A stretch of DNA of 64,000 nt from Acidobacteriaceae bacterium (GTDB lineage Bacteria > Acidobacteriota > Terriglobia > Terriglobales > Acidobacteriaceae): NCBI GenBank assembly GCA_025350325.1, contig JANXYB010000109.1, forward strand, positions 1-64,000, written 5' to 3'. A program made the position numbers and the translations under genes. Numbering within the stretch: the first letter of the stretch is position 1; each line of letters begins with the position of its first letter. This document shows, in pieces, positions 62,357 to 64,000 of this stretch. Under the pieces are notes generated by a model. That model was not told the origin of the DNA. It did not search any database and saw only the letters and a program-made list of their open reading frames with translations.

Positions 62357-62387
62357 GAGAAAACCACCCACAGTGGAGAGGCCCTGA

Positions 62388-63263
62388 ATGCAGTTAGGAA
62401 ACGCAATGTCGGTGATGAGTGCGGTTGAATTCGTGCTTTGGGCGGCGCTTGGGTTTGTATTCTGGAAAAAGGGGTTTCACCGCCGCTTCCCGGCTATGAG
62501 TGTGTACCTGGCTTTGCGAGTCGGTTCGATGCCGGTTCTACTCGTTCTTCTGTACTTGCAATCTCAGCCCAATGGTTATCAAGACATTTACTTTCCCCTC
62601 TACTTCTATTCCTATTGGGCGGTTTACATCGCCAGCGCCACGATTCTTTTCTTTGTCGTCCTCGAGATTTTCCGCTCCGTCCTTTTAGCGTTTTCCGGCT
62701 TGCTGCGCTTCGGCACCGTGGTTTTTCGCTGGGCAACATTGGTTTCGTTGATCGCTACCCTCGGATCGGTTTCATATTCGCATGTCAGCGTCATGTTGAT
62801 CCCCGATCTTGCTTTCGCACTCATGCGGTCAGTCAGTATCCTTGAACTGTGCCTGCTCGGTTTCCTCTGCTTGTGCATGAATGCTCTTCGGCTGTCCGCG
62901 CGGGATATTGCATTTGGCAGTGCCCTGGGACTAGGTCTGATGTCCGCAAACGACTTCCTCCACTCGCTGCTGGCTTCCATAACAAACAGCTTGTCGGCTC
63001 CAGTTCAAGTTGGATATGAGATCGGCATTCTAGCTTCACTCGCGACCTGGGCGGTGTACTGCGCACTGCCTGAGCCAGCCCGCCAGCCCGTTGTGATGCC
63101 GGCCAACTCCACCATATATCGCTGGAATGAGATTGCGGCGGCGCTGGGCCACGGTACGCAAATAGCCGTTCAGCAGCCTGCCAACACATTCTTCCTGACC
63201 GACGTTGAACGCGTTGTGGAGAAGGTGCTGACCCGGAACTTGCAGGGCAACGAATCAAAATAA
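62388..63263 (+). CDS. Multi-pass membrane protein of unknown function
   Basis: A 291-aa protein with seven hydrophobic helices spread over residues 10-235 (VEFVLWAALGFVFW, MPVLLVLLYLQS, IASATILFFVVLEIF, FRWATLVSLIATLG, LELCLLGFLCLCM, LGLGLMSANDFL, IGILASLATWAVYCAL) and a cytoplasmic C-terminal tail of about 60 residues. No known family recognised; similar 7-TM proteins are frequent in acidobacteria. GGAGAGG precedes ATG 62388. A terminator follows. Confidence 0.75.
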   Translation: MQLGNAMSVMSAVEFVLWAALGFVFWKKGFHRRFPAMSVYLALRVGSMPVLLVLLYLQSQPNGYQDIYFPLYFYSYWAVYIASATILFFVVLEIFRSVLLAFSGLLRFGTVVFRWATLVSLIATLGSVSYSHVSVMLIPDLAFALMRSVSILELCLLGFLCLCMNALRLSARDIAFGSALGLGLMSANDFLHSLLASITNSLSAPVQVGYEIGILASLATWAVYCALPEPARQPVVMPANSTIYRWNEIAAALGHGTQIAVQQPANTFFLTDVERVVEKVLTRNLQGNESK

Positions 63264-63292
63264 GGGTAGCCAAACAATCAGGGGAAAAAAGA

Positions 63293-63318
63293 GGTCGGAC
63301 GAGGTTGTCCGGCCTTTT
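63293..63318 (+). terminator. Rho-independent terminator
   Basis: GGTCGGAC / GTCCGGCC (one G.T pair) with a 6-base loop, then TTTT; 30 bases past the membrane-protein stop. Confidence 0.8.
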
Positions 63319-63434
63319 GCGTGAACATAGCGCTTACTGCATTTGGCGGCTCGATACGTTGCCACCCCCGGTTGACAATCGCGATTCGCTGCCGGCGTCT
63401 CAGCCAAAGCGCTAAGTGAGTCTGCCCGCAACGC

Positions 63435-63462
63435 AAAAAAGCCACGGCGAACCGCGGCTTTT
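63435..63462 (-). terminator. Terminator of the rplU-rpmA operon
   Basis: GCCACGG (63441-63447) and CCGCGGC (63452-63458) around a CGAA loop with one mismatch. On the minus strand the stem is followed by TTTTTT, 24 bases past the rpmA stop. Confidence 0.85.
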
Positions 63463-63481
63463 CTATAAACTCCAAAAACTT

Positions 63482-63745
63482 TTACTCGGTTGCAACCGGT
63501 TCAATTGAGGCAAACCGCCCCCGGTTTCCGCGATCCGCAAACTTTACGCGGCCGGTTACCTTGGCAAAGAGCGTGTCGTCGGAGCCGATGCCCACGTTCA
63601 GGCCAGGCTTGATCTTGGTGCCGCGCTGGCGCATGATGATCGACCCGCCGGTGATCAGTTGACCGCCGAAAGCCTTTACGCCCAACCGCTGAGCATTCGA
63701 ATCGCGTCCGTTTGTGGAGCTGCCTCCACCCTTCTTATGTGCCAT
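63482..63745 (-). CDS. rpmA: 50S ribosomal protein L27
   Basis: An 87-aa protein with the full L27 sequence pattern: [44 protein letters not shown] and [10 protein letters not shown]. The N-terminal tail reaches the peptidyl transferase centre. It follows rplU after 36 bases, the standard order. Confidence 0.98.
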   Translation of the reverse strand: MAHKKGGGSSTNGRDSNAQRLGVKAFGGQLITGGSIIMRQRGTKIKPGLNVGIGSDDTLFAKVTGRVKFADRGNRGRFASIEPVATE

Positions 63746-63781
63746 TGCCCTATCCCCTTCTCAATGTTGAGTCCGCGTCGA

Positions 63782-64000
63782 TCAGGCGGAATAGGTGACG
63801 CCGTCAGCCACGATGGCCTTGATGCGCACCTCGGTGAAATTCTGCCGATGTCCCTGAAGCTTTTTGTACTGCTTCTTTCGCTTCAGGTGAAAGACAAGGA
63901 TCTTGTCGCCACGTCCGTCGCCCAGGACTTCAGCTGTAACTGACGCGGCTCCCGGCTTGACTACGGTTCCCGGTTCGCCGCTTACCGCCAGCACGTCTGT
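63782..64000 (-). CDS. rplU: 50S ribosomal protein L21 (C-terminal part)
   Basis: The last 73 codons of L21; the N terminus lies beyond the right edge. Residues VLAVSGEPGTVVKPGAASVT, then KILVFHLKRKKQYKKLQGHR and QNFTEVRIKAI, are the L21 signature. First gene of the L21-L27 operon. Confidence 0.95.
   Translation of the reverse strand, partial: TDVLAVSGEPGTVVKPGAASVTAEVLGDGRGDKILVFHLKRKKQYKKLQGHRQNFTEVRIKAIVADGVTYSA

Overview
The window looks like a chromosomal segment of a Gram-negative bacterium, most likely an acidobacterium (Terriglobia-like). This is an inference from gene content: lipid A genes with LpxI, tandem Skp chaperones next to BamA, a PadR/HAAS-type pair, large secreted proteins built from Ig-like and choice-of-anchor-D-like repeats, an S53 peptidase with an Ig-like tail, and an ECF sigma/anti-sigma set beside a TPR-CHAT protein. 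No phage, transposase, integrase or CRISPR array was seen. The content is mostly housekeeping and cell envelope, with several less ordinary signalling and secretion modules.

Layout. 0-20 kb: a DoxX fragment, glutathione peroxidase, bamA with two skp genes, lepA, an MltD-like lytic transglycosylase, a histone-H1-like Lys/Ala-rich protein, an exported peroxiredoxin, the fabZ-lpxA-lpxI lipid A operon, an SDR enzyme with a secreted protein, a frameshifted MmcQ/YjbR gene, a PadR regulator with its membrane partner, an exported adenosine deaminase and tRNA-Phe. 20-26 kb: a GT-C glycosyltransferase facing a methyltransferase-glycosyltransferase-methyltransferase fusion, then a DUF4197 protein and a small secreted protein.

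26-33.5 kb: a tightly coupled minus-strand operon of six genes (Lol-type ABC ATPase, FtsX-like permease, LolA-like protein, outer-membrane barrel, LytS-type kinase, LytTR regulator), and then a dmeRF-like metal sensor/efflux pair. 33.7-41.6 kb: a CheB-CheR-PAS-histidine kinase hybrid and an S53 (sedolisin) peptidase. 42-47.3 kb: an ECF sigma factor, its membrane zinc-finger anti-sigma factor, an unknown 281-aa protein and an exported TPR-CHAT caspase-like protein. I regard this as the most interesting module. 47.7-53.3 kb: a giant repeat lipoprotein ending in a beta-helix.

53.6-58 kb: a second ABC system (ATPase, large FtsX permease, AttH/CrtC-like lipocalin). 58-64 kb: a glycine-zipper lipoprotein, gyrB, a 56-aa secreted peptide, a 7-TM-like membrane protein, and rpmA with the start of the rplU-rpmA operon at the right edge. 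Many genes converge on clear hairpin terminators.
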